Shown one piece after another: positions 18,588-27,047 of a stretch of DNA of 64,000 bases. Source of the DNA: Burkholderia sp. IMCC1007 (GTDB lineage: Bacteria > Pseudomonadota > Gammaproteobacteria > Burkholderiales > Burkholderiaceae); contig NZ_JAPVQY010000001.1 of assembly GCF_027257875.1 (NCBI RefSeq), positions 186,001 to 250,000 of the forward strand. The letters are read 5' to 3'. A program made the position numbers and the translations under genes. Each line of letters begins with the position of its first letter. Positions within the stretch are counted from its first letter, which is position 1. Under the pieces are notes generated by a model. The model was not told the DNA's origin. It made no database searches and saw only the letters and a program-made list of their open reading frames with translations.

Positions 18588-19391
18588 ATGCGACAGACGA
18601 GATCCGTGACGGCCGTTCCGGCCCTGCGGTTGCGCGCGTTGGCGGACGGCGAGCAACTGGTGTCGATCGTGCGCGAAGGCACGACCGCCGAATCGCCGCG
18701 CCATGTGCATGGTTGCGGTCAGTTGCTCTATCCGGAGCGCGGCGCGGCGTTGCTGGAAACGGAGCGCCACCTCGTCCGGCTCGGTCCCGGCCAGGCCGCG
18801 TGGATTCCGCCCGACGTGCCGCATTCGGTTCTGATGGGTCGCCCGTATCGTTACCACAGCGTTTATATCGGTGCGGCCCTGTATGCAGAGCCGACCTTCT
18901 CGGTGTCGCACGTGAGTCCGCTGCTGAAGGAGCTGATCCTCGACGCGGAGCGGTGGGACGACGCCGACGCATCGTCGGATCTGCGGTTCTGGAAAACACG
19001 GGTCATCGTCGAAGAGATCCGCCGCGCGCCGCGCGTTGCGGCCGGCATGCCGATTCCCGACGATCCGCGCATTGCCGTCATCTGCCGCGCGCTGGAAACC
19101 GATCCGGCGGATGCGCGCATGCTGGGCGACTGGGCCCGTCAGGTCGGCGCCAGCGAAAAGACGCTTCAGCGGGCCTTCGTCAGGACGACCGGCATGTCGT
19201 TTCAGCAATGGCGTACCCATTCACGCATGACGAAGGCGCTCGAAATGCATCGCGGCGGCGCTCGGCTGATCGATGTCGCGGTCGCCGTCGGCTATTCCAG
19301 CGAAGGCGCGTATGCGCATGCGTTCCGGCAGTTCTACGGCTATTCGCCGGGGCGGATGAAGCCGCGTTCGACGGTGGAGCGGTCCGATTGA
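18588..19391 (+). CDS. AraC-family transcriptional regulator
   Basis: 267 aa: an N-terminal cupin-like sensing domain ('RHVHGCGQLLYPERG', 'WIPPDVPHSV') and a C-terminal AraC HTH pair ('LGDWARQVGASEKTLQRAF', then 'IDVAVAVGYSSEGAYAHAF' and 'YGYSPGRMK'). The start at 18588 is where homology-like sequence begins; the upstream frame adds 65 unlikely residues. Divergent placement suggests that it controls the molybdoenzyme gene, its own gene, or both; the inducer is unknown. Confidence 0.87.
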   Translation: MRQTRSVTAVPALRLRALADGEQLVSIVREGTTAESPRHVHGCGQLLYPERGAALLETERHLVRLGPGQAAWIPPDVPHSVLMGRPYRYHSVYIGAALYAEPTFSVSHVSPLLKELILDAERWDDADASSDLRFWKTRVIVEEIRRAPRVAAGMPIPDDPRIAVICRALETDPADARMLGDWARQVGASEKTLQRAFVRTTGMSFQQWRTHSRMTKALEMHRGGARLIDVAVAVGYSSEGAYAHAFRQFYGYSPGRMKPRSTVERSD

Positions 19392-19434
19392 ACGCACGGT
19401 CGGTTCGCAGAGGGCGAACGCGGCGTCTGCCGCG

Positions 19435-19845
19435 CTAACCCGCATCGTTGCCGGCAATATCGTCAGGTTGCGCGAAGTTCAACTCGACGCCATTGCCCGC
19501 CGGATCGCTGAAAAAGATCTGAAGCTGGCGCGTGAGCGGCACATAGGTGCGCGAGTACCGGACCTGCGCGTCGGCGAGGCGCCGTTCCATCTCCGCGGTG
19601 TTCGCGCAGGAAAACGCCATATGGTCGAACGTATTGACCGCGTGCGCCGGCCGCACCTCACCGGGTCGCGCTTCCGACAGGTGGAGAATCGCCTGCGCCC
19701 CCGCGTAGAGCCAGTAGCCGTCGCTCTGGAACGGCGGCCGATAGCCGGGTTCGAGGCCCACGACGTTCACGTAGAAGTCGCGCAGCGTATCGAGCGTCGC
19801 CCGATCGGCGCGCAGGTTGTAGTGATCGAGTCCGATGACTGACAT
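19435..19845 (-). CDS. VOC-superfamily (glyoxalase/dioxygenase fold) protein
   Basis: 136 aa with one vicinal-oxygen-chelate module pair: 'IGLDHYNLRADRATLDTLRD' at the start (metal-ligand His in 'LDHYNLR'), 'AVNTFDHMAFSCAN' in the middle and 'FFSDPAGNGVELNF' at the end, the last giving the usual Glu ligand. This pattern fits glyoxalase-like or small lyase proteins; it is too short for a two-module extradiol dioxygenase, so it should not be taken as the missing ring-cleavage enzyme. Neighbour genes are regulators; no operon partner is clear. Confidence 0.82.
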   Translation of the reverse strand: MSVIGLDHYNLRADRATLDTLRDFYVNVVGLEPGYRPPFQSDGYWLYAGAQAILHLSEARPGEVRPAHAVNTFDHMAFSCANTAEMERRLADAQVRYSRTYVPLTRQLQIFFSDPAGNGVELNFAQPDDIAGNDAG

Positions 19846-19907
19846 GGCGGGTTGTCCGGTTTGTGCAAGTTATGCATTGCACAGCATCGCGCAGCGCGGG
19901 TGTCCTG

Positions 19908-20369
19908 TCACTCCCGGCTCCCTTTGATCGCCGCAGCCGGGCGCGCAAGCCCGCGGGCCGGCAGCGGCGTCGACATCACGATCGACGTGCGGGTTTCGCC
20001 GTACAGGTTGATGCGTTCGATCAGCTGTTCGAGGTGCGCCATGCGCGTGGCCACGAGCCGCAGCACGTAGGAATCCGCGCCGGTCACGTGATGGCACTCG
20101 ACCACTTCGGGAATCGTCTCCAGCAGCTTCAGGAATTTTGCCTTCGCGGGCTGCTGTACCGTGATGCCGATCAGCGCGCTCACCGGGTAGCCGGCCGCGG
20201 CCGGATCGACCCGCGCCGTGTAGCCGTCGATCACGCCGGCCGATTCGAGGCGCTTCACGCGTTCGGTCACCGCCGGCACCGACAGGTGAACCTGGCGTGC
20301 CAGCTCCGTGTAGCTGATGCGGCCGTCGGCCTGCAGCAGCGCGAGTACCTTCCAGTCGAGATCGTCCAT
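19908..20369 (-). CDS. Lrp/AsnC-family transcriptional regulator
   Basis: 153 aa: N-terminal HTH ('LDWKVLALLQADGRISYTEL', 'LSVPAVTERVKRLESAGVI') and C-terminal RAM/AsnC effector domain ('VVECHHVTGADSYVLRLVA'). It is divergent from a LysE-type exporter, a standard arrangement in which the Lrp protein senses an amino acid and switches on its export. A palindromic TTTAAGG/CCTTAAA site lies between the two genes. Confidence 0.92.
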   Translation of the reverse strand: MDDLDWKVLALLQADGRISYTELARQVHLSVPAVTERVKRLESAGVIDGYTARVDPAAAGYPVSALIGITVQQPAKAKFLKLLETIPEVVECHHVTGADSYVLRLVATRMAHLEQLIERINLYGETRTSIVMSTPLPARGLARPAAAIKGSRE

Positions 20370-20381
20370 TGCGGTGGAGTA

Positions 20382-20411
20382 TTTAAGGTGAAACAGCCAT
20401 TTTTCCTTAAA
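20382..20411. promoter_or_regulatory. Likely Lrp-type operator between lrp-like and lysE-like genes
   Basis: TTTAAGG at 20382-20388 and its exact inverse CCTTAAA at 20405-20411 are separated by 16 bp of A/T-rich DNA. Position (in the 116-bp divergent region) and AT-rich inverted symmetry fit an Lrp/AsnC operator. Binding is inferred. Confidence 0.5.
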
Positions 20412-20485
20412 AACCTTCTTCAGCGGCGATCGGATTTTCCCTACGATGCCGATACATCCCCACTGCCTGACGCAAGGAGCCGGCC

Positions 20486-21124
20486 ATGCTGTTCATCAAG
20501 TCCGTCGTGATCGGATTGTCGATCGCGGTGCCGGTCGGCCCGATCGGCATGCTGTGCATCCAGCGCAGCCTGACCCGTGGATTTCAGGCGGGGTTCGCCA
20601 CCGGCATCGGCGCGGCCTGCGCGGATGCGATCTACGGGCTGCTCGGCGCGCTGGGCGTCGCGGGCATCGCCACCGCGCTCCCGATGCTGACCGTCGCGCT
20701 GAAGATCGGCGGCGGCGCGTTCCTCGTGTGGCTGGGGTGGTCCATCGCGCGCCAGGCGCCGGCCGCGGCGGCCGTGCAGCGCGACGGAGCGCGTACGACC
20801 GTGCTGCGCGACTTCCTGACGACCTTCGGCCTGACGCTGTCGAACCCGATGACGATCGTGTCGTTCATCGGGATTTTCGCGGCGCTGGGGCCGCTGTCGG
20901 CGGCGCCGGACGGTGCGATATGGATGACCGTCGCGCCGATGGTCGCCGGTGTGTTCGCGGGGTCTGCCGCGTGGTGGCTGTGCCTGAGCGGTGCGACCGC
21001 CGCGCTGCGCACGAAGATGTCCGGCGCGTTCATGCACGGGCTGTCGCGTGTGTCGGCCGTCGTGATCGCAGGGTTCGGCGCGATTCAGCTGATAGCGGGC
21101 GTGCGCGGCGTCGTCTGGTCGTGA
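20486..21124 (+). CDS. LysE-family amino-acid exporter
   Basis: 212-aa membrane protein with six hydrophobic helices. The first helix carries the family signature 'AVPVGPIGMLCIQRSL', and helix 4 has 'LTLSNPMTIVSFIGIF' (the conserved N-P-x(n)-I). LysE/RhtB proteins export amino acids or derivatives from the cytoplasm. The divergent Lrp-type regulator is the probable controller. CAAGGAG precedes the ATG. Confidence 0.9.
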   Translation: MLFIKSVVIGLSIAVPVGPIGMLCIQRSLTRGFQAGFATGIGAACADAIYGLLGALGVAGIATALPMLTVALKIGGGAFLVWLGWSIARQAPAAAAVQRDGARTTVLRDFLTTFGLTLSNPMTIVSFIGIFAALGPLSAAPDGAIWMTVAPMVAGVFAGSAAWWLCLSGATAALRTKMSGAFMHGLSRVSAVVIAGFGAIQLIAGVRGVVWS

Positions 21125-21181
21125 AGAGGAACTGCGGTGCGCTACGAACGCATTCGCTCGATGCGGACGGATCCGCGCCCG

Positions 21182-21207
21182 CGCCCGCGCGCGCCGACGC
21201 GCGGGCG
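21182..21207. terminator. Hairpin between convergent lysE-like gene and btuB
   Basis: Perfect 10-bp arms (CGCCCGCGCG at 21182-21191 and its inverse at 21198-21207) with a 6-nt loop lie just after the btuB stop and 58 nt after the exporter stop. There is no long U run; a two-way terminator is likely from position. Confidence 0.45.
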
Positions 21208-21215
21208 GCCGGGCG

Positions 21216-23144
21216 TCAGAACATATAGCTGACCTTGCCGAACGCGGTGCGGCCGAGCGTGTTGTAGCCGTACGCGGTCATGTACTGGCGGTCGAACAGG
21301 TTCGACAGCGTCGCCGACACGGTCAGGTGCGAGTTGATCCGGTACGACGCGCGCAGGTTCACCGTCAGGTACGACGGCAGGTAGGTCGTGTTGGCCGGAT
21401 CGTCGAACGTCGTGCCGCCGTAGTTCAGCGACGCGCCCGTGCTCAGCGCGTGCAGGTGCAGCTCGTCCCACGTGTGATCGACGTTCACGCTGACCGTCTG
21501 GCGCGGCCGGCGGTTGAGCCAGCTGTCGTGGGTTTCGTCCTGCGGATCCAGCAGGCCGATCGCGACGCTCACGGGCGTGTAGCGGCCGATCGTCCCCTTG
21601 TACGACAGGTCGATGCCGCGGATATGCGTGCGGCCGATGTTGATCGGCGAGAACGTCGCGGGGTTGTACGCGATCAGGTTGTTCACGCGCGTGTCGTAGA
21701 TCGCGGCGGTGAACGTGCCGTACGACGTGTTCGCGTCGAGCGCGGCCTCGATCGAATCGCTGCGCTCCGGCCTCAGGTCCGGATTGCCGTAGCCGGGGTA
21801 GTACAGGTCGTTGAAGCTCGGCAGGCGGAACGCGTTGCCGTACGACACGCGCGCCGTGTACACCGGCGTGATCGCCCACGACAGCGCCGCGTTGCCGGTG
21901 TTCACCGCTTGGCCGGCGATGATTTCATGGCGGCCCGCGACGAACATCGTCACGCTGCCGAGCGTCGCCGACTGATGCAGCGAGAACGCCGAATCGTTGC
22001 GCGTCGGTACGCCGTCCGGAACGTCGATCGGCAGGAATGCCTGTTCGCGCGTGAAGTCGTACGCGAGCTTCGTCTCGCCCGACAAGGGCAGCCCGAACAG
22101 GCGGAACCCGTGCTCCTGATGCGTCAGCGACGTCGACGACGTGATGCGCTGCGAGTTGATCTGGTCGGTCGGGATGGTCGGGGCGCTCGCATACAGGAAC
22201 TGGCGGTCGTTCGCATAACCGAACGACTGGTCGAACTGCGTGTCGGGCGTGATGTCGAGATGGAACGCGATGCCGGTCGTCAGCTGATGATCGAGCTGGC
22301 GATTCGCATAGCCGGCGTTGTCGTAGGACAGGTCGGAGCGGTGATACAGCGCGAACGTCGAGATCGACCAGTTGTCGCGCGCGTAGCCGACGCGCGCATC
22401 GAGGTCCTGCGCGTGATACGGGTTGCGGCCGTCCTCGTGGTACGGCAACACGGGCCGCGTCGCGTCGATGCCGGCCGTGTTGTAGTCGTGCAGCCCGAGC
22501 GAGTAGGTGAGGCCGCCGAGCGCCGCGAGCGGGCCGGTGGACGGCACCGTGCCCGACGTGCGCAACTGCGTGTCGAACGTCTTGTTCGAGCCGCCGCCGA
22601 ACGACACGGTGGTCTGGTTCGGCTGGTTGGCGGCGCGGCGCGTGAACAGCTGCACGACGCCACCCATCGCGTTCGCGCCGAACGATGCGGCAGCCGGCCC
22701 CGAAATCACTTCGACGCGCTCGAACGCGTCGGTCGGCAGGTCCGCCCACGGCGCGATGCCGGTAGTCGGCGAGCCGATCCGGATCCCGTCGATGAACACC
22801 GCGACCTGACTGGCCGACGAGCCGCGGATGCTGACCGACGCGGACGCGCCCGGGCCGCCGGTCTGCGAGACGGTGACGCCGGGCAGCGTCGCGAGCGCCT
22901 GCGTGATGCTCGGATCGCTCGGCGACAGCCGGTCGAGGTCGGTGCGCGTGAGCACCTGCGTCGTCGCGTAGCGCTGGTCGAACGACTCGGGCAGGTGGCG
23001 CGTATCGGTCACGCTGATCGTCGGCAGGTCGGCGCTGTCGGTCGCCTGCGGCGGCGGTGCGATCGCCGTGTCGCCGGCGGCGTGGGCGAGCGGGGAGAGC
23101 AGCGCCGTGGCGGCGGACGTGGCAAGGAGGTGGCGAAGGTTCAT
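21216..23144 (-). CDS. btuB: TonB-dependent cobalamin receptor
   Basis: 642 aa: signal peptide ('MNLRHLLATSAATALLSPLA'), a TonB-box-like 'LPTISVTDTR', plug domain ('ITQALATLPGVTVSQTGG', 'VSIRGSSASQVAVFIDGI', 'RVEVISGPAAASFG'), and a 22-strand-type barrel ending in 'FGKVSYMF' with a terminal Phe. BtuB brings cobalamin or cobinamide across the outer membrane with TonB energy. The assignment is backed by a cobalamin riboswitch in the leader. The start at 23144 gives the signal peptide and has AAGGAGG a little upstream; the frame stays open up to 23525 but runs into the riboswitch. Confidence 0.93.
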   Translation of the reverse strand: MNLRHLLATSAATALLSPLAHAAGDTAIAPPPQATDSADLPTISVTDTRHLPESFDQRYATTQVLTRTDLDRLSPSDPSITQALATLPGVTVSQTGGPGASASVSIRGSSASQVAVFIDGIRIGSPTTGIAPWADLPTDAFERVEVISGPAAASFGANAMGGVVQLFTRRAANQPNQTTVSFGGGSNKTFDTQLRTSGTVPSTGPLAALGGLTYSLGLHDYNTAGIDATRPVLPYHEDGRNPYHAQDLDARVGYARDNWSISTFALYHRSDLSYDNAGYANRQLDHQLTTGIAFHLDITPDTQFDQSFGYANDRQFLYASAPTIPTDQINSQRITSSTSLTHQEHGFRLFGLPLSGETKLAYDFTREQAFLPIDVPDGVPTRNDSAFSLHQSATLGSVTMFVAGRHEIIAGQAVNTGNAALSWAITPVYTARVSYGNAFRLPSFNDLYYPGYGNPDLRPERSDSIEAALDANTSYGTFTAAIYDTRVNNLIAYNPATFSPINIGRTHIRGIDLSYKGTIGRYTPVSVAIGLLDPQDETHDSWLNRRPRQTVSVNVDHTWDELHLHALSTGASLNYGGTTFDDPANTTYLPSYLTVNLRASYRINSHLTVSATLSNLFDRQYMTAYGYNTLGRTAFGKVSYMF

Positions 23145-23461
23145 GAGGCAGCGAGCGTGAGGGTGTTGCGTACAGCGAGCGTCAGCGTGGCGCAGCGAGT
23201 GCCGCGTGCGTTCTTGTCGGTTTATCGTGCGATCGGACAGCGTGGCCGGTCGTCGCGTATCGCGACGCCGCATATGTGCGCGGACACGCCGCGCATGCCG
23301 GCGGCAGGTCGGCGCGATGCTTCCGGCGTGGAAGCGGGTTCGGAAAGCGGGGACATCGGATGGGTCCTGAGGTCGGGCCGTCCATGCAACGAGCGCCGCC
23401 AAAGGCGGTGCCTGGGCGCATCGGGACACCCCGCCCGGTGCGGCTGCTTGGACCTCGGGTC

Positions 23462-23625
23462 GATGGCAGGTCTCCTGGCTCGCGGGTCGTGATTCGCGCC
23501 GGCCTTCCCGGTTTCCCAGTGGCATGCGGTAGCGCGGATTCGCCGCTTACAGTTGCGGGGGCAGCCGCAGATTCGAGGCGTTGCCTCTGCTGCGTTCCCT
23601 TTTGATCCCGTCTCCGGGAACCATC
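23462..23625 (-). ncRNA. Cobalamin riboswitch controlling btuB
   Basis: On the minus strand the element shows the conserved core GCCCCCGCAACTG (23562-23550), a B12-box GCCACTG (23523-23517) and closing P1 arms GATGG (23625-23621) pairing with CCATC (23466-23462). These are the hallmarks of AdoCbl riboswitches. Cobalamin binding would lower btuB expression. The aptamer ends about 320 nt before the btuB ATG, an unusually long gap for the expression platform. Confidence 0.9.
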
Positions 23626-23633
23626 AGCGCGCA

Positions 23634-23663
23634 AGCGTAATGGCGAGCGCTCCGGCGCGTCAA
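23634..23663 (-). promoter_or_regulatory. Sigma-70-like promoter of the riboswitch-btuB transcript
   Basis: Minus-strand TTGACG (-35, 23663-23658) and TACGCT (-10, 23639-23634) with 18-bp spacing. The predicted start near 23627 is just before the riboswitch P1 stem. Confidence 0.55.
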
Positions 23664-23749
23664 TTGCCGGTGCGAACGGGATGCGAAAAAACGTCACTCT
23701 GCGCCGGATTCTTTCTGCAGCCTTTCTTGTACGGCGCTCGGAGCGCGCT

Positions 23750-24793
23750 TCACGTCTGATGAAACGACCCGTCGGCGGCCACGCAAGTGCGCCGGAACCG
23801 GCTCGGCGCGACACCCGTCCACCGCACGAATGCCCGGCGGAATGCTTCCTCGCCGCCGAAGCCGAGGTGCGCGGCGATCCGCGCGATCGGCCAGTCAGAC
23901 TCGCGCAGGCAGCGTCGCGCGACGTCGGCGAGACACTGCTCGCGCAACACGTGATAGCCGCTGCCTTCGGCCGCCAGCCGCCGCCGCAACGTGGCGTCGC
24001 TGACGCCGAGCCACGCGGCCAGTTCCGCGAGCGCCGGCAGCGCCTGCTCGCGTGCGAGCGCCGCGTCGAGAAAGCCGCGCACCTGCTGCGCCCATGACAC
24101 GACGGCGGGCGCCGCATCGATCAGACGAAACGGAAAGTCGACGAGAAACGCGTCGAGTTCGCCCGGCTGCCGGATCACGCGCGCATCGAGCCGCGCCGCG
24201 TCGAACGCGAAACCGTAGGTTTTGCGGCCGACGTCGACTGGCGCATTGAACAGTCCGAGCAGCGGCATCGCATCGTCGCGGCGCGGATGGCCGAGCCACA
24301 CTTCGTGCGGCCGCAGCGGCTGCCCGATGAGCCAGCCGAACAGCTGCAGATAGCAGAACAGGCCGGTCAGGTCGACGAGACACGCGGCCGGGCTGCGCGT
24401 ACGACGCAGCGAATCCATCCGGAACGTCGCGCGGCCGTCGCGCACCGCTAGCGACAGCACGCCGGCACGCGGCGTCAGCATCTCGCAGAACTCGGCCGCG
24501 CAACGGATCGCATCGGCGAGCGTCGCGCAGCTGAGCAGGCAACGGCACATCAGGTCGACTTCCTGCTTGCGCATCGGCGGATGGCCGTCGCCGCGCGCGA
24601 CCTGCGCCTCGAGCCGCTCGATCGCGTCGCGGTACAGCGCGACGAAGCCGCCGGGCGTGGTCGCGGCAACCACGGCGGCCGGCATTGCGTGCGGTCGCGC
24701 CGGCGGCGCGCCGCTGCGCGTCAGTTCGTCGAGCAGCCGTGCGCCGAGGCCCGGCAGCACGCGGCCGCTGGCCGGCAGTGCGCGCTGTTTCAT
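23750..24793 (-). CDS. AraC-family regulator with an arabinose-binding-type sensor domain
   Basis: 347 aa: a long N-terminal effector domain ('VALYRDAIERLEAQVARG', 'LTGLFCYLQLFGWLIG') of the OruR/ArgR-like, PF12625-type group, and a C-terminal AraC HTH ('LAELAAWLGVSDATLRRRLA', 'IARIAAHLGFGGEEAFRRAF', 'GVAPSRFRR'). The start at 24793 has GGGAGA before it. It diverges from the five-gene catabolic-looking operon beginning at 24962, its most likely target. Confidence 0.87.
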   Translation of the reverse strand: MKQRALPASGRVLPGLGARLLDELTRSGAPPARPHAMPAAVVAATTPGGFVALYRDAIERLEAQVARGDGHPPMRKQEVDLMCRCLLSCATLADAIRCAAEFCEMLTPRAGVLSLAVRDGRATFRMDSLRRTRSPAACLVDLTGLFCYLQLFGWLIGQPLRPHEVWLGHPRRDDAMPLLGLFNAPVDVGRKTYGFAFDAARLDARVIRQPGELDAFLVDFPFRLIDAAPAVVSWAQQVRGFLDAALAREQALPALAELAAWLGVSDATLRRRLAAEGSGYHVLREQCLADVARRCLRESDWPIARIAAHLGFGGEEAFRRAFVRWTGVAPSRFRRTCVAADGSFHQT

Positions 24794-24961
24794 GTGTCTC
24801 CCGTTCTGATCGCGACGACAGGGGCCGGTGATTGCGCCGGTAGGGGTCCACGCGCCGTCGCCACGCAACAATGCTATCCACGCCGATCGCTGCCGGCCTC
24901 GCCGGAACGGCGTAGGCGGCCGGCATCGCATCCCGCCAGAACCACCCGAGACGACACGCGA

Positions 24962-25324
24962 ATGATCCAGATCGTAGACGAAATCACGCTCGCGCCCGAG
25001 CGCATTCCCGACGTGCTTGCGCTGCTGCGCGACCGCTATTTGCCGGGCCATGCGGCGCGCGGGCTGGCGGCCGCCGGCCGCTGGGTGTCGCCGCCCGTCG
25101 CGGTGCCGGGGCAGCCGAGCACGCTGTGGCTGACATGGCAGGTTGCCGATGCGCGCGCGTACTACCGGATGCGCGCGCTCACCGATGCCGGCGTGGTCGC
25201 GTTCTGGATGGCCGTCGACGCGCTGTGCGACGCCCGCCGCCGCCATGTGATGACGGACGCCGACGCGCCGCTGCCGACGCTGCCGCAGCTGCCCGCGCTG
25301 ACGGAGGCCGACCATGCGGCATGA
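24962..25324 (+). CDS. Hypothetical protein, 120 aa, possible dimeric alpha/beta-barrel fold
   Basis: Not recognised with certainty. 'MIQIVDEITLAPERIPDVLA' and a central 'TLWLTWQVADARAYYRMRAL' give strand-helix patterns like NIPSNAP/Dabb-type small barrels, and it precedes a protein with a clearer Dabb look. No signal or membrane segment. It is the first gene of an operon with an MDR oxidoreductase and two SDRs, and its end overlaps the next start by 11 nt. A role in handling the pathway substrate is inference only. Confidence 0.65.
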   Translation: MIQIVDEITLAPERIPDVLALLRDRYLPGHAARGLAAAGRWVSPPVAVPGQPSTLWLTWQVADARAYYRMRALTDAGVVAFWMAVDALCDARRRHVMTDADAPLPTLPQLPALTEADHAA

Positions 25325-25946
25325 CACGGCCCAGGTATTCGTTTCGGCGACCGCCGATGCCGGCGCAACCGGACGGGCGCTACGTGATGCGGCGCACGCG
25401 CTGCCCGGCGCTACCCGCGTGACGCTCGAGCGCAATCTCGACGGATGCTGCGGCGCGGGCGACTACACGCTCGACGTGCTGCGCGACGAAAGCACAGCGG
25501 GCCACGCAACGGATTTCACCGCGCTGGCCGCGCTGCCGGGTGTCGTGCGGATCGACGGCGCCGCGTGCCAGCCGATCGGCGGCGGCCTGCGCGAACCGGC
25601 GCTGCGCGGCGGCGTGTGGCGCACGCTGATGCTGCGCGTGCGGCCACAGGCCGACGACACGCAGGTTGCCGCACTCGAGCACGAGTTGCTGCGCATGCCC
25701 GCGTTCATGCCCGGCATTCGCAACTGGCGGCTGAGCCGGATCGCCGCGCCGCGCGCATGGACGCACGTGTGGCAACAGGAATTCGCGCGCGTCGACGATC
25801 TGCTCGGCGAATACCTGCTGCATCCGTACCACTGGGGCTGGGTCGATCGCCGGTTCGACGCCGAAAGCCCCGACTGGAGCGTCGATGCGATCTCGCACGC
25901 GTTCTGTCCGCTCGCGTCGAGCCTGCTGGCCGACACGGCGGCATGA
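25314..25946 (+). CDS. Dabb (stress-responsive alpha/beta barrel)-like protein
   Basis: 210 aa in what looks like two repeats. The second half, 'WRTLMLRVRPQADDTQVAA...', continuing to 'MPGIRNWRLSRIA' and 'WTHVWQQEFARVDDLLGEYL', reads as a Dabb domain; residues 1-95 may be a diverged first copy ('ALPGATRVTLERNL', 'LAALPGVVRI'). Dabb/EthD proteins are ferredoxin-like dimers found as small enzymes or helpers in polyketide and aromatic metabolism. GGAGG lies 6 nt before its ATG, within the preceding gene. A Cys pair, 'DGCCGAG', is notable. Confidence 0.75.
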   Translation: MRHDTAQVFVSATADAGATGRALRDAAHALPGATRVTLERNLDGCCGAGDYTLDVLRDESTAGHATDFTALAALPGVVRIDGAACQPIGGGLREPALRGGVWRTLMLRVRPQADDTQVAALEHELLRMPAFMPGIRNWRLSRIAAPRAWTHVWQQEFARVDDLLGEYLLHPYHWGWVDRRFDAESPDWSVDAISHAFCPLASSLLADTAA

Positions 25947-26011
25947 CGCGCAGCGGGCGATCCCGATCCATACGACATATCGAACATCAATACAGGACAG
26001 GAGACACCCCC

Positions 26012-27004
26012 ATGCGAGCCTTGCTGATCGACCGCGTCGGCCATGCCGACGCGCTGCGACTGGCCGACGTTCCCGCACCGCAGCCGGGCCCCGGCGACGT
26101 GCTGATCCGCGTCGCGTACGCGGGCGTCAATCCCGCCGACTGGAAATGCCGTGAAGGCTATCTCGGCGCGTTCATGCAGATCGCGTTCCCGTTCGTGATC
26201 GGCTTCGATGCGGCCGGCGTGGTCGAAGCGGTCGGCGAGGGCGTCGAAGGCTTCGCACCGGGGATGCGTGTGTTCGCGCAGACCGACGTCGGCGCCGGGC
26301 GCTGGGGCGCCTATGCGGAATACGTCGCGGTGCGCCACGACTCGGTCGTGCGCCTGCCCGACGCGGTCGGCTTCGCGGCAGCAGCCGCCACCCCGACGCC
26401 CGCGCTGGCCGCGTGGGCCGGCCTGTTCGACGACGGCGGGCTGCGTGCCGGGCAGACGGTGCTCGTGCATGGCGGCGCGGGCGCGGTCGGCACGTTCGCG
26501 ATCCAGCTTGCCGCCCAGGCGGGCGCGCGCGTCGCGGCGACATGCTCGGCGCGCAATCGCGCGACCGTCGAATCGCTCGGCGCGGCGCTGAGCATCGACT
26601 ATCGCGCGGAGGACATCGCCGCGGCCGTGCGCGCGTGGGCGCCGGGCGGCGTCGATCTCGTGCTGGACGCGGTCGGCGGCGACACGCTGCCCGCCGCGCT
26701 CGATCTGCTTGCGCCGGGCGGCACGCTCGTCAGCATCATGACGCTCGCGGCCGGCGAGGCGGAGCGGCTCGCCGCGACGGCGGCCGAGGCCGGCACGCGC
26801 GGCCTGCGCACCGCGCTGACCTACAGCCGGATGCCGAGCGGCGCGACGCTCGGCCTGATCGCCGAACGGCTCGGCACGCGTGCGTTGCGCGTGCCGCGCT
26901 TCGACAGTTTTCCGCTCGAACAGGCCGCGCGGGCGCTCGATCTCGTTCAAACGGGCGACGCGAAAACCAAGTTCGTGCTGCACGTTGCGGATATCGCGGG
27001 CTGA
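26012..27004 (+). CDS. Zinc-free MDR-family NADP-dependent oxidoreductase (quinone oxidoreductase-like)
   Basis: 330 aa. GroES-like N-terminal domain ('MRALLIDRVGHADALRLADV', 'AYAGVNPADWKCREG') and a Rossmann domain with 'VLVHGGAGAVGTFAIQLA' (NADPH motif AxxGxxG type). The structural-zinc cysteine cluster is absent, so it belongs with quinone reductases/enoyl reductases rather than zinc alcohol dehydrogenases. Probable role: NADPH-dependent reduction of an activated C=C bond. Third gene of the operon; a good AGGAGA site precedes the ATG. Confidence 0.87.
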   Translation: MRALLIDRVGHADALRLADVPAPQPGPGDVLIRVAYAGVNPADWKCREGYLGAFMQIAFPFVIGFDAAGVVEAVGEGVEGFAPGMRVFAQTDVGAGRWGAYAEYVAVRHDSVVRLPDAVGFAAAAATPTPALAAWAGLFDDGGLRAGQTVLVHGGAGAVGTFAIQLAAQAGARVAATCSARNRATVESLGAALSIDYRAEDIAAAVRAWAPGGVDLVLDAVGGDTLPAALDLLAPGGTLVSIMTLAAGEAERLAATAAEAGTRGLRTALTYSRMPSGATLGLIAERLGTRALRVPRFDSFPLEQAARALDLVQTGDAKTKFVLHVADIAG

Positions 27005-27047
27005 AACCTTCCGCGTCGCACCGAATACCCCCTTCACCGGAGACACC

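Noticed and set aside
16139-19438. Plus-strand open frame of 1099 codons
   Set aside because: Antisense of the molybdoenzyme gene and out of frame with the AraC regulator; no recognisable domain.
19435-19845. VOC protein as the missing extradiol ring-cleavage dioxygenase
   Set aside because: At 136 aa it has one module pair only and lacks the second domain and active-site pattern of type I extradiol enzymes.
23145-23525. Extension of btuB to an upstream ATG at 23525
   Set aside because: It would translate part of the riboswitch and bury the signal peptide.
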